From positions 417,113 to 481,112 of the forward strand of contig NZ_MKFI01000006.1 in assembly GCF_001982635.1 (NCBI RefSeq): a stretch of DNA of 64,000 nucleotides. Direction: 5' to 3'. The notes beneath the pieces are model-generated. The model was not told the origin of the DNA. It searched no databases and was given only the letters and a program-made list of their open reading frames with translations. Both the position numbers and the translations under genes were made by a program. This DNA comes from Bradyrhizobium mercantei (GTDB lineage: Bacteria > Pseudomonadota > Alphaproteobacteria > Rhizobiales > Xanthobacteraceae). Shown piece by piece: positions 36,786 through 45,311 of the stretch (positions within the stretch are counted from its first letter, which is position 1; every line of letters begins with the position of its first letter).

Positions 36786-37616
36786 TTAGGACAGATTCGC
36801 GTCCCTATCATCGAGCAGACGCGCGAGGAATTCGCGTACATCGCTCGGTCCGCCGAAATGTCCGGCGACGCCGGTCGCGCGACGACCGACCGAGAATGCG
36901 AGACCGTCGAAATCGGGCATGATCGCGAACACCGTCTCGTCGGTGACGTCGTCGCCGATGAAGAACGGGCGGCGTCCTCTGAACGGATCATGTGTCATCA
37001 GCTCGAGCACACCCGTCGCCTTGGTGAAGCCGGAATGCTTGATCTCGCAGACGCTCTTGCCCGGCAGCACCTCGATCGGCGCATTCGGCAGCTCGGCGCG
37101 GATCAGCGACACCGCTTCATAGATCGCCTTCTCTGCGGCCGGCGCCAGCCGATAGTGCAGCGCCAGCGAATAGCCCTTGTCCTCGAGCAGAATACCGGGG
37201 CTGAGCTTTGCGATCGCGGCGAGCCGGCGCTTCAATTCCTTGTCGAGCGGCGGCGCATGCGCGGCGACCGCCTCGCTGTCCGGCTGCAACCGCATCTCGG
37301 CGCCATGGCCGCCGATCGCGGGAAACATCTCCGGCGCGAAGATCAGATCGATGTCGTTGAGCGAGCGGCCAGAGACCAGCGCCAGCGCGCCGCCGGTGCG
37401 CTCATGCAATTGCTTCAGCGTCGTCGCCAATTCCGGCGGCACCCAGACCTCGCGCGGGGTCGGCGCGAAATCCAGCAACGTGCCGTCGATATCGAGCAGC
37501 ACGGCGGTGCGCTCGAGCGGCGGAATCAGCGATGCCGGCGCCGGCACGCTGTCAATCCTGGCGTCAGGTGCGATGTCATCATCCAGGGGCATTTCGGCCA
37601 CATCATGCTTCGTCAT
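36786..37616 (-). CDS. otsB: trehalose-6-phosphate phosphatase
   Basis: The 276-residue HAD-superfamily phosphatase has motif I LLDIDGTLLDFA, motif II LVSGRSLNDID, and motif III/IV GDDVTDETVFAIM. It releases trehalose from trehalose-6-phosphate made by OtsA. The gene follows an MFS transporter gene by only 3 bp and precedes otsA, giving a transporter-phosphatase-synthase operon. The C-terminal part with FSVGRRATGVAGHF matches the family end. There is no insertion or truncation. Confidence 0.96.
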   Translation of the reverse strand: MTKHDVAEMPLDDDIAPDARIDSVPAPASLIPPLERTAVLLDIDGTLLDFAPTPREVWVPPELATTLKQLHERTGGALALVSGRSLNDIDLIFAPEMFPAIGGHGAEMRLQPDSEAVAAHAPPLDKELKRRLAAIAKLSPGILLEDKGYSLALHYRLAPAAEKAIYEAVSLIRAELPNAPIEVLPGKSVCEIKHSGFTKATGVLELMTHDPFRGRRPFFIGDDVTDETVFAIMPDFDGLAFSVGRRATGVAGHFGGPSDVREFLARLLDDRDANLS

Positions 37617-37619
37617 AGT

Positions 37620-39110
37620 CTACTCCACAAATGCCAATGGTCGCGCGACGGATTCGAGCGATTTTCGCTCGGCCGCGACGGCATAGCGCCATGCGACGGC
37701 TGCGGCGACCAACATGAGTGCCGACCCCAACAGGTAGCCGGCGAAGACGCTGTTGCGTGATCCGGTGTCGATCAACACGCCGAACAGCGCCGGTCCGATC
37801 ACGCCGCCGATGCCGGTGCCAACGGCGTAGAACACCGCGATCGCGAGCGCGCGGACCTCCAGCGGAAAGGTCTCGCTGACGGTGAGATAGGCGGCGCTCG
37901 CCGCGGGCGAGGCGAAGAAGAAGATCACCATCCAGGCAATGGTCTGGGTCTGCGCACTGAGCACGCCGATCGAGAACAGATAGCCGGACAGCGCCAGCAG
38001 CACACCCGACACGCCGTAGGTCAGCGCGATCATGGTGCGGCGGCCCAGCGTATCGAACAGGCGGCCGAGCAGCAGCGGCCCGAGGAAGTTGCCGGCGGCA
38101 AAGGGCAGGATGTACCAGCCGACATTGCTGGCGGCGATGCCGAAGAAATCGGTCAGGATCAGCGCGAAGGTGAAGAAGATCGCATTGTAGAAGAAGGCCT
38201 GCGCCGCCATCAGCGTCAGCCCGACCAGCGAACGCTGCCGGTAGGTGGAGAACAGCGTCACCGCGACCTCGCGCAGCGGCGTGTGATCGCGCATCCGCAG
38301 CCTGATCTTGTCGAAATCCTCGCTCGCCTGTTCGCGGCCGAGCACGGAGGTCTCGATACCGGCGACGATCTTGTGCGCCTCGTCCGGGCGGCCGTGGATC
38401 ATCAGCCAGCGCGGACTTTCCGGAATCCACATCCGCATCAGGAGCACGACAAGGCCGAGCACCGCGCCGGTGAAATAAGCGATCCGCCAGCCATGGTCCG
38501 GCGCAAGGAACGCGGGATCGAGCAGGATGATCGCGCTCAGCGCGCCGATCGCAGCACCAATCCAGAAGCTGCCGTTGATGACGAGATCGGTCCAGCCGCG
38601 ATAGCGCGCCGGCACCAGCTCCTGGATGGTCGAATTGATCGCGGTGTATTCGCCGCCGATGCCGGCGCCGGTGAGGAAGCGAAACAGCGCATAGCTCGCG
38701 ACATTCCACGACAGCGCGGTCGCGGCCGTCGCCGACAGATAAACCGCGAGCGTGATGAAGAACAGCTTCTTGCGTCCGATCCGGTCGGTGAGCCAGCCGA
38801 AGCCGAGCGCGCCGAGCACGGCGCCGGCGAGATAGGCGCTGCTGGCAAGCCCGACATCGGCATTGGAGAAGCTCATCGTCGGGCTCTCCTTCAGCGCGCC
38901 CGACAACGCGCCGGCGAGCGTCACTTCGAGCCCGTCGAGGATCCAGGTGATGCCGAGCGCCAGCACGACGCGGGTGTGAAAGCCGCTCCAGCCGAGGTTG
39001 TCGAGCCGGAGCGGGATCGAGGTCTCGATGATGCGGTCGTCACCCGGCATGGCTGGAGCCATGTCCTCGTGCGTGGTCGCAGAGTTCAACTGTGTCCGCT
39101 GCAGCGTCAT
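37620..39110 (-). CDS. MFS transporter, sugar/aromatic acid:H+ symporter type
   Basis: The 496-residue protein starts at MTLQRTQLNSATTHED; further in-frame upstream codons to 39314 are unlikely. Twelve hydrophobic segments are present, with GWLTDRIGRKKLFF after helix 2 and a PESPRWLMIHGRPDEA motif in the central loop, a sugar-porter-like feature. The GIGGEYTAINSTIQELVPARYRGW segment also matches this group. It lies in an operon with otsB and otsA, hinting at uptake or release of a sugar or compatible solute, although the family also transports aromatic acids. Confidence 0.85.
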   Translation of the reverse strand: MTLQRTQLNSATTHEDMAPAMPGDDRIIETSIPLRLDNLGWSGFHTRVVLALGITWILDGLEVTLAGALSGALKESPTMSFSNADVGLASSAYLAGAVLGALGFGWLTDRIGRKKLFFITLAVYLSATAATALSWNVASYALFRFLTGAGIGGEYTAINSTIQELVPARYRGWTDLVINGSFWIGAAIGALSAIILLDPAFLAPDHGWRIAYFTGAVLGLVVLLMRMWIPESPRWLMIHGRPDEAHKIVAGIETSVLGREQASEDFDKIRLRMRDHTPLREVAVTLFSTYRQRSLVGLTLMAAQAFFYNAIFFTFALILTDFFGIAASNVGWYILPFAAGNFLGPLLLGRLFDTLGRRTMIALTYGVSGVLLALSGYLFSIGVLSAQTQTIAWMVIFFFASPAASAAYLTVSETFPLEVRALAIAVFYAVGTGIGGVIGPALFGVLIDTGSRNSVFAGYLLGSALMLVAAAVAWRYAVAAERKSLESVARPLAFVE

Positions 39111-39273
39111 CAGAATGGACCAATGAGAAAAGCCTCGGAACGTTGGGTTCCAAGGTTCTCTTTCCCAGGATTGCGGCAAACTGTGTGCCCGCCACGGGAC
39201 ATCAACGCCGCAGGCTAGCAGGGGTTCCCGCAATGCGGCATGGGAATCGCGATCACGGCGCTCTGGGCTCCGT

Positions 39274-39393
39274 CGTCGTCCTGGCGAAAGCCAGGACCCA
39301 TACGCCGCGGCCATCGGAAAAGGGCACGCGGCGCGTTGTCCCTACACCGACGAACAGCGGTGGCTATGGGTCCCGGCCTGCGCCGGGACGACG
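39274..39393. repeat. palindromic repeat GTCGTCC...GGGACGAC, copy 2
   Basis: Inverted outer arms GTCGTCCTGG and CCGGGACGAC and inner CCATA/TATGG segments match the repeat at 34945-35069. It occupies most of the roughly 300-bp gap between the MFS gene start and the chemoreceptor stop. Confidence 0.7.
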
Positions 39394-39414
39394 ATGGATA
39401 GACCGACGCGTTCG

Positions 39415-41466
39415 TTACGCCGCGCGGATGTTCGCCATGAAGCGGTCGAGCTCCTCGCGCAGCCGCGAGCTCTCGACCGACAGCGAGCGGGCCGAGTTCA
39501 GCACCTCTTCGGAAGCAGCGCCCGTCTCGGTCGCGCCGCGGTTGACCTGCGTGACGCTGGAGGCGGCTTCCTGGGTGCCCTGCGCGACGTTCTGCACGCT
39601 GCGGGCAATCTCCTGCGTCGCCGCGCTCTGCTGCTCGACCGAGCTCGCGATATTGGTCGCGATGCCGGAGATCTGGCCGATCGTGCCGCCGATCTCCTTG
39701 ATCGCGGCGACCGATTCCTGCGTTGCGGCCTGCATGCCCGAGATGTGGGTGGAGATCTCGTCGGTGGCCTTGGCGGTCTGGCTTGCCAGCGACTTCACCT
39801 CGGCGGCGACCACCGCAAAGCCGCGGCCGGCATCACCGGCACGCGCGGCCTCGATGGTGGCGTTCAGCGCCAAAAGATTGGTCTGCTCGGCGATCGCAGT
39901 GATCAGCTTGACGACGTCGCCGATCTCCTGCGCGGCGCGCGAGAGCTTGCCGATCCGCGCATCGGTCTGCTCGGCCTGGCGTACGGCGGAATCGGCGATC
40001 TGGCTGGATTCCTTGGCGCGACGGCCGATCTCGTCGACGGACGCGGACAATTCCTCGGTCGCGGAAGCGACCGACTGCATGTTGCTGGAGGCCTCTTCTG
40101 AGGCGCCGGCAACCTGGCTCGACAGGTTCTGCGTGGTCTCTGCGGTCCGGGTCAGCGTGCCGGCCGCGGATTCGAGCTGCACGGCCGACGCCGACACGTT
40201 GGAGACAATCGAGCCGACCGCGGATTCGAACTCGTCGGCAAAACGAATGAGCTCGGCGCGCCGCGCGGTCGCGCTCGCCTTGTTCTGCGCTTCCTGGGTC
40301 GCGGCATCGCGCTCGGCCTTGGCGACTGCCTGGACCTTGAACTCTTCCACGGCGCCGGCCATCTCGCCGAGCTCGTCGCGACGGCCGAGGCCCGGCAGCA
40401 CGACGTCGAAATTGCCCGCGGCGAGCTCGCGCATCGCCGCGCACATCGCCGCGATCGGCCGCGAAATGCCCTTGCCGAGCAGGAACGCCCAGACCAGACC
40501 GAGCACGAAACTGCCGGCGGCGAGCATCAGGATCAGCTGCTCGGTGTCGCCGATCATGGTGTGCGATTCTTCTTCAAGCCGCTTCTGGTCGGCGAGCAGA
40601 TCGGACTTCATGGCCGCCGCGCCCTGGCTGATGGCAGCGGCGGATTCCGTCATCTCGACGGTCAATTCGTCGATCGCCTTCGCATTCTCGATCAGCTTGG
40701 CAAGCGCTGCGCGGTATTCGGACAGCAGCGCATTGATGTCCTTCACACCTTGAACGATCCGATCGTTCTTCGACGTGATCGCCTTCAGCAGATTCTCGGC
40801 GAATTTGAGCCGGGCCAGCGCGCTGGCGGCGACCGTCTTGTCGCCATTGACGACGAAGGTGGTGACGGCCCCGGTGATCGACTGGAGCTGGTCCGCCAGC
40901 TTCTTGGCGCCGAACTGGATCGACTCCAGCTCGGTGTCATCGGCGTTGCTCGGCAGGTCGTCCAGCTTGTAGCGCATCGAGGTTGCGCTGCGGACGAGCT
41001 GGTTCTGCGCAGTCTGGGCGCTGTCGTTCTTGAGCCTGACAATCTCGGCAAAGATCTTGGTGAAGGCGCGGAATTCGCGCTCGAGCTTGGTGATCTGATT
41101 GAGCCGGGCCGGATTGGTGGTGCCCTTCATCGACGCCGTGATGGCGTCCTTCAGGCTGGCCTCGGCGGCGAGCGCGGCCTTGGCATCGTCCTCCTTGCCG
41201 GTCGCGACGTAATAGCGCGCCAGCGAGCGGTAGGAGATCAGTTCGCGATCGATGTTGCGGGCGAGATCGGCTTCCGCGACGCTCTGGCGATAGGAGCCGA
41301 CGCCGGTGGAGACCCGCTCGAAGCCCATATAGGCAAAGCCCATGGTGGCTGCCGACAGCGCCAGCGTGACGGCAAAGCCGAGCATGATCTTGGCGCGGAA
41401 TCTGAGGGTGGGGAGCCTGATCGACGACGATCGCTTCAGTCCCGGCATTCCAACCCCCGTCTTCAT
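39415..41466 (-). CDS. methyl-accepting chemotaxis protein with helical bimodular sensor
   Basis: The protein has 683 residues from MKTGVGMPGLKRSSS; an internal ATG at 41448 with a better upstream purine run (GGGGG) could be the real start. The N-terminal transmembrane helix (about 30-50) and a second (about 325-345) enclose a helical periplasmic domain of about 270 residues, resembling the HBM four-helix bimodular sensor. HAMP, methylation helices and the conserved hairpin follow (GRGFAVVAAEVKSLASQTAK, then ATDEISTHISGMQ). It signals through CheW/CheA. The ligand is unknown. HBM domains bind organic acids in Pseudomonas McpS. Confidence 0.92.
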   Translation of the reverse strand: MKTGVGMPGLKRSSSIRLPTLRFRAKIMLGFAVTLALSAATMGFAYMGFERVSTGVGSYRQSVAEADLARNIDRELISYRSLARYYVATGKEDDAKAALAAEASLKDAITASMKGTTNPARLNQITKLEREFRAFTKIFAEIVRLKNDSAQTAQNQLVRSATSMRYKLDDLPSNADDTELESIQFGAKKLADQLQSITGAVTTFVVNGDKTVAASALARLKFAENLLKAITSKNDRIVQGVKDINALLSEYRAALAKLIENAKAIDELTVEMTESAAAISQGAAAMKSDLLADQKRLEEESHTMIGDTEQLILMLAAGSFVLGLVWAFLLGKGISRPIAAMCAAMRELAAGNFDVVLPGLGRRDELGEMAGAVEEFKVQAVAKAERDAATQEAQNKASATARRAELIRFADEFESAVGSIVSNVSASAVQLESAAGTLTRTAETTQNLSSQVAGASEEASSNMQSVASATEELSASVDEIGRRAKESSQIADSAVRQAEQTDARIGKLSRAAQEIGDVVKLITAIAEQTNLLALNATIEAARAGDAGRGFAVVAAEVKSLASQTAKATDEISTHISGMQAATQESVAAIKEIGGTIGQISGIATNIASSVEQQSAATQEIARSVQNVAQGTQEAASSVTQVNRGATETGAASEEVLNSARSLSVESSRLREELDRFMANIRAA

Positions 41467-41913
41467 TCTGAAAACCACGCGGGGTCCGGCGGCAACCCGC
41501 CCCAGTCCCCGGCGGGCAAAATTAAGGCAGAATCAATAAGGCCCGGTAAATGTGCAGCAGCCGCGCCGGTTCGGCCCCGGTACTACCTTGGTCGGCCCAA
41601 GGGGGTGGGCAAGGTGATTGACGCGCGGGTCCGGCCCGATAGTTTAGAACCGATCAAGCCTGTCCCTGCCCGGGCCGGGAGAACACATCGGGAGGTGTCC
41701 CATGTCATCGCGTCGATCGGCGCCGTTGGCGCTCGCGGCGAGCCTGGCTGCCGGCGATGTCGGCCGGCCCATGACATTCCCCCTCACGACCTAGAATATA
41801 AAGACGGGCCCGGCCGCAACCGATCGCGGCAGGCCCCGTATGCCCTTGAGACCCGCGCTGTCGCGACCGGCCGCGCCAAGAAGAGCAAAAAATTCTGGTC
41901 AGGGAGGACGCCT
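41467..41913. other. intergenic region upstream of the FIST gene
   Basis: This is about 450 bp between divergent genes. The centre contains a 30-codon frame (see the entry at 41702) with a ribosome site. AAAATAAGG-like AT-rich DNA near 41518-41545 may hold the chemoreceptor promoter. The DNA from 41795 to the FIST start contains AT-rich TAGAATATAAAGA, a plausible -10 region. Confidence 0.45.
41702..41794 (+). CDS. candidate 30-residue leader peptide upstream of the FIST gene
   Basis: The ATG at 41702 follows GGAGG at 41691-41695 with 6-nt spacing, one of the best ribosome sites in this part of the window. The frame encodes MSSRRSAPLALAASLAAGDV followed by GRPMTFPLTT, then TAG. Basic N-terminus and Ala/Leu-rich centre resemble a small secreted or membrane-associated peptide. 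It is not PqqA (no conserved Glu-x3-Tyr). It could be chance; conservation in relatives would decide. Confidence 0.35.
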   Translation: MSSRRSAPLALAASLAAGDVGRPMTFPLTT

Positions 41914-43086
41914 TTGGCGAAGCAGAACGGCAGCGCCACCGACAGCATTGTCGTGGTGCAGGCAAAGACCGACGGGCCGCGGGAGGCGGCCGACGAGATC
42001 GCGCGCCAATTGGCGGCGACCGAGCTCGCCATGCTCGTGGTGTTCGTGTCGCCGTTCTACGATCCGCAAGCGTTCATTGCCGAACTGTCGAGGCGGATGC
42101 CCGACGTTGCGATCTTCGGCTGCACCACGGCCGGCGAATTGTCGCCGGCCGGCTGGGACGAGGACAGCGTGGTCGCGATGGGATTTGTCGCGGCCGATTT
42201 CGTCATCGCGGCGCGGCCGCTGTTCGACGTCTCGACATTCCGGGTCGACCACGGCCGCTCGATCTGCACCGAGTTGCAGCACGAATTCGCGCAACGCACC
42301 GAGCATTGCGACCACACCGACGAGTCCTTCGGGCTGCTCTTCATCGACGGCATGTGCCAGCGTGAGGAGACCATCATGTCGGCGATCTACGCCTCGCTCG
42401 GCGACATCCCGGTGGTCGGCGGCTCCGCCGGCGACGGGTTGCGGTTCGAGAAGTCCTGGGTCTTCCATGACGGCAAGGCCCATAGCGATGCCGCCGTGCT
42501 GATCCTGATCCGGACCCGGCTGCCGTTCCGCACCTTCAAGTGCGACCATTTCGAGCCGACCTCGACCAAGATGGTGGTGACCGAGGCCGACACCGAGCAC
42601 CGCATCGTCAAGGAACTGAATGCCGAGCCGGCGGCGCTGGAATATTCCCGCGCCGTCGGTCTCAGCGACAGCAAGCTCGAACTGTTCTCCTTTGCCGCGC
42701 ATCCGGTGCTGGTCCGGGTCGGCGGCGCCTATTACGCGCGGTCGATCCAGCGCACCAATCCGGACGGATCGCTGCAATTCTTCTGCGCCATCGACGAGGG
42801 CATGGTGCTGACGGTGGCGCGCGAGCGCGATCCGATCGACGTGACCAGCCGCCTGCTCAAGGAGCTGACCGAGGATCTCGGCGAGGTCTCGATGTTCATC
42901 GGCTTCGAATGCGTGCTGCGCCGGCTCGATGTCGAGCAGCGCCAGCTGTCGCGCGAGATGTCGGAGCTCTACCGCCGCAACAAAGTGATTGGCTTTCAGA
43001 CCTATGGCGAGCAGTATCGCTCGATGCATGTCAACCAGACGCTGACCGGCATCGCCATCGGCAAGCGGGCGATCGCGCCGCAATGA
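41914..43086 (+). CDS. FIST-domain sensor protein, NosP-like
   Basis: The protein has 390 residues from a TTG start at 41914, chosen because AGGGAGG lies 6 nt upstream and the conserved part begins soon after. FIST (about residues 25-230) is seen in ELAMLVVFVSPFYDPQ, IFGCTTAGELSPAGW and VVGGSAGDGLRFEKSWVFHD. The FIST C-terminal domain follows (about 230-380) with IGFECVLRRLD and VIGFQTYGEQYRSMHVNQT. FIST proteins are input modules. NosP members bind heme and nitric oxide and inhibit their partner kinase. Here it overlaps a NahK-like kinase by 4 bp, as expected for such a pair. Heme binding is inferred from family and context. Confidence 0.88.
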   Translation: MAKQNGSATDSIVVVQAKTDGPREAADEIARQLAATELAMLVVFVSPFYDPQAFIAELSRRMPDVAIFGCTTAGELSPAGWDEDSVVAMGFVAADFVIAARPLFDVSTFRVDHGRSICTELQHEFAQRTEHCDHTDESFGLLFIDGMCQREETIMSAIYASLGDIPVVGGSAGDGLRFEKSWVFHDGKAHSDAAVLILIRTRLPFRTFKCDHFEPTSTKMVVTEADTEHRIVKELNAEPAALEYSRAVGLSDSKLELFSFAAHPVLVRVGGAYYARSIQRTNPDGSLQFFCAIDEGMVLTVARERDPIDVTSRLLKELTEDLGEVSMFIGFECVLRRLDVEQRQLSREMSELYRRNKVIGFQTYGEQYRSMHVNQTLTGIAIGKRAIAPQ

Positions 43087-44456
43087 CCGACAGCAAGACC
43101 ACGCGCATTGCAGCCCTCGAACGCGAAGCCGAGAAGCTGCGCAAGATCAACGCCGCGCTGATGTCGCGCGTCGAACGGTCGACCGACCAGCAGCTCAACG
43201 CCTTTTCGCTGTTCGAGACCGCCATCGCGCTGGACCAGCAGGTGCGCGACCGCACCCAGCAGCTCAAGCAGGCGCTGCAATCGCTGGAGAAGACCAACGG
43301 GCGCCTGCTGCAGGCCAAGCAGCAGGCCGAGGCGGCAAGCTCGCTGAAATCATCGGTGCTGGTTTCGGTGACCCACGACCTGCTGCAGCCGCTGAATGCG
43401 GCACGATTGACGCTGTCCGCACTGGCCGAAATGGCCGCCGAGCCCAAGAGCGTCGCGCTGACCGATCAGATCGACCGCTCGCTGGCGACGCTGGAAGACA
43501 TGCTGCGCACGCTGCTCGACATCTCGAAGCTCGATGCCGGCGTGCTGCGGCCCGAGTTCGGTCCGGTCGCGATCGCCGCGCTGTTCGAGGCGCTGGAGCA
43601 GGAATTTGTCGCGACCGCCGCCAAGCGCAATCTCGGCTTCCGGATCATGCCCTCGTCCGCGGTGGTACGCTCCGATCCGCTGATGCTGCGCCGGATCCTG
43701 CAGAACCTCGTGGCCAATGCACTGCGCTACACCCAGCGCGGCAGCGTGCTGATGGGCTGCCGCCTCAGGGGCGACGACGTCTGCATCGAGGTGCACGACA
43801 CCGGGCCGGGCATCCCTGAAGCGCAGCGCGAGGCGATCTTCGTCGAATTCCAGCGCGGCGAGACCAGCGCCGGCGACAAGGCCGGCATCGGGCTCGGCCT
43901 TTCCATCGTGCGCCGGTTTGCCGATTTGCTCGGCCATGACATCAGGCTGAATTCCCACGCCGGCAAGGGCTCGGTGTTCTCGGTCACCGTGCCGCGCACG
44001 CTCGATCCGGTCGCGATCCCGGTGCGCGAGCAGGCCAGCGTCGACTATCGCTATGGCGGCATGGAGGGCGCCAAGATCCTGCTGATCGAGAACGATCTGT
44101 CGAGCGCCGAGGGGCTCGCCCATCTGCTGGAGAAATGGGGCTGCGACGTCGCGGTGACGATCTCCAAGACCGAGGCGCTCGAGCGCATCCATGCGCTGGA
44201 CGGCATTCCCGACGCCATCATCGCCGACCTGCATCTCGACAATGGCGAGACCGGCATCCAGGCCGTCGACGTGATCCGCGGCGAGATCAACGCCAAGGTC
44301 CCGGCGATCATCGTGACCGCCGACTACTCGGCCAAGGCCGCCTCCGACGTCTCGGCGTTCGGCCATGAACTGCTGAAGAAGCCGATCAAGCCGGCCGAGA
44401 TGCGCTCGCTGCTGTCGTTCCTGCTGGCGGCGGAGCAGTCCGGCGCGCGGCTATGA
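43083..44456 (+). CDS. hybrid histidine kinase, NahK/ErcS'-like
   Basis: The 457-residue soluble protein begins with a coiled coil (about 1-95) and lacks its own sensory domain. The H-box VTHDLLQPLNAARL has His98 followed by the unusual LLQPL seen in NahK/ErcS-type kinases. The HATPase domain has NLVANALRYTQ, DTGPGIP and GLGLSIVRRF. A receiver domain at about 328-450 carries Asp382 in IIADLHLDNG. The ATGA overlap with the FIST gene indicates co-translation, so FIST probably supplies the input. It converges on, and overlaps by 6 bp, a response regulator gene on the other strand. Confidence 0.92.
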   Translation: MTDSKTTRIAALEREAEKLRKINAALMSRVERSTDQQLNAFSLFETAIALDQQVRDRTQQLKQALQSLEKTNGRLLQAKQQAEAASSLKSSVLVSVTHDLLQPLNAARLTLSALAEMAAEPKSVALTDQIDRSLATLEDMLRTLLDISKLDAGVLRPEFGPVAIAALFEALEQEFVATAAKRNLGFRIMPSSAVVRSDPLMLRRILQNLVANALRYTQRGSVLMGCRLRGDDVCIEVHDTGPGIPEAQREAIFVEFQRGETSAGDKAGIGLGLSIVRRFADLLGHDIRLNSHAGKGSVFSVTVPRTLDPVAIPVREQASVDYRYGGMEGAKILLIENDLSSAEGLAHLLEKWGCDVAVTISKTEALERIHALDGIPDAIIADLHLDNGETGIQAVDVIRGEINAKVPAIIVTADYSAKAASDVSAFGHELLKKPIKPAEMRSLLSFLLAAEQSGARL

Positions 44457-45191
44457 TTCAGCGTTGTGCGACGAGGCCGTCACCGGCGCATGGTCCTGCT
44501 TGCCGAAATCGAGCTTCGACAGCGCGATGATGGCCTCGGTCCGGCTGCGCACGCCGAGCTTGCGCAGGATCTCCGAGACATGCACCTTCACGGTGGTGAC
44601 CGAGATATCGAGCTCATAGGCGATGTGCTTGTTCTGCAAACCGTGGCAGATCATGTCGAGCACGCGAAGCTGCTGCGCGGTGAACTGGCCGAGCTGCTGA
44701 ATCAGCTGCTTGGTCTCGGCCTGCGCCTTCCGTGCGGCGGCGGTATCACGGAAGCGCGTCGGCAGGCACACCGCGCCTTCGAGGATGCCGCGGAGCAGCC
44801 GCGCCAGCTCGACCTTCGGCGTCGACTTCGGGATATAGCCGGAGATGCCGAGCGAGATCGCGCCGCCGACGATCCGGGAATCGTCATGTGCCGACACGAT
44901 CACCAGCGCACTGCGCGGCGCGGCGGCGCGCACCCGGTAGGCACCGAGCAGGCCCGTGGTTCCCGGCATCGACAGATCGAGCAGGATCAGATCGAGCCCG
45001 TCGCGGGAGGCGATCACGTCAAGCGCGCCGTCGATCGAGGTCGCCTGCAACACCTCGGCATCGGGAAACTCGGCCCCGATCACGCCGATCAGGGCGGCGC
45101 GGAATAGCGGGTGATCCTCGACGATCAGCAGTCGAGGCGTACCCGCTCTATCGAGAGGCGGCTGGTCCGCCGGGGGCGCGGTCGTGGTCAA
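44451..45191 (-). CDS. NarL/LuxR-type response regulator 1
   Basis: The 246-residue protein has a receiver domain (VEDHPLF; phospho-acceptor Asp72 in LLDLSMPG; K in IPKST) and a C-terminal LuxR-type HTH (QFTAQQLRVLDMICHGLQNK, then IAYELDISVTTVKVHVSEIL). The N-terminal 18 residues are Pro-rich. It is the last gene of the minus-strand series dehydrogenase, binding protein-cytochrome, regulator 2, regulator 1. It is close to AgmR/EraR/ErbR-type regulators that control PQQ alcohol dehydrogenases in pseudomonads. It likely binds DNA upstream of the dehydrogenase gene. Confidence 0.9.
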   Translation of the reverse strand: MTTTAPPADQPPLDRAGTPRLLIVEDHPLFRAALIGVIGAEFPDAEVLQATSIDGALDVIASRDGLDLILLDLSMPGTTGLLGAYRVRAAAPRSALVIVSAHDDSRIVGGAISLGISGYIPKSTPKVELARLLRGILEGAVCLPTRFRDTAAARKAQAETKQLIQQLGQFTAQQLRVLDMICHGLQNKHIAYELDISVTTVKVHVSEILRKLGVRSRTEAIIALSKLDFGKQDHAPVTASSHNAES

Positions 45192-45311
45192 TGCTGCGCC
45201 GTCCTCCCTCGGATGCTCGTGACAGCCATGATGCGCACGACGTTATCTCAAAGCTGACCCGCAGCCTATAGGTAGCATCCCGGATGCGTTCGCCTCACAG
45301 CGCGGCAAGCC

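Noticed and set aside
41702..41794. The short frame as a pqqA gene
   Set aside because: It lacks the Glu-x3-Tyr motif required for PQQ precursor peptides, and no pqqBCDE genes are nearby.
40561..41913. In-frame extension of the FIST gene far upstream, antisense to the chemoreceptor
   Set aside because: The FIST domain and ribosome site support the TTG at 41914; the upstream part is the reverse of the chemoreceptor gene.
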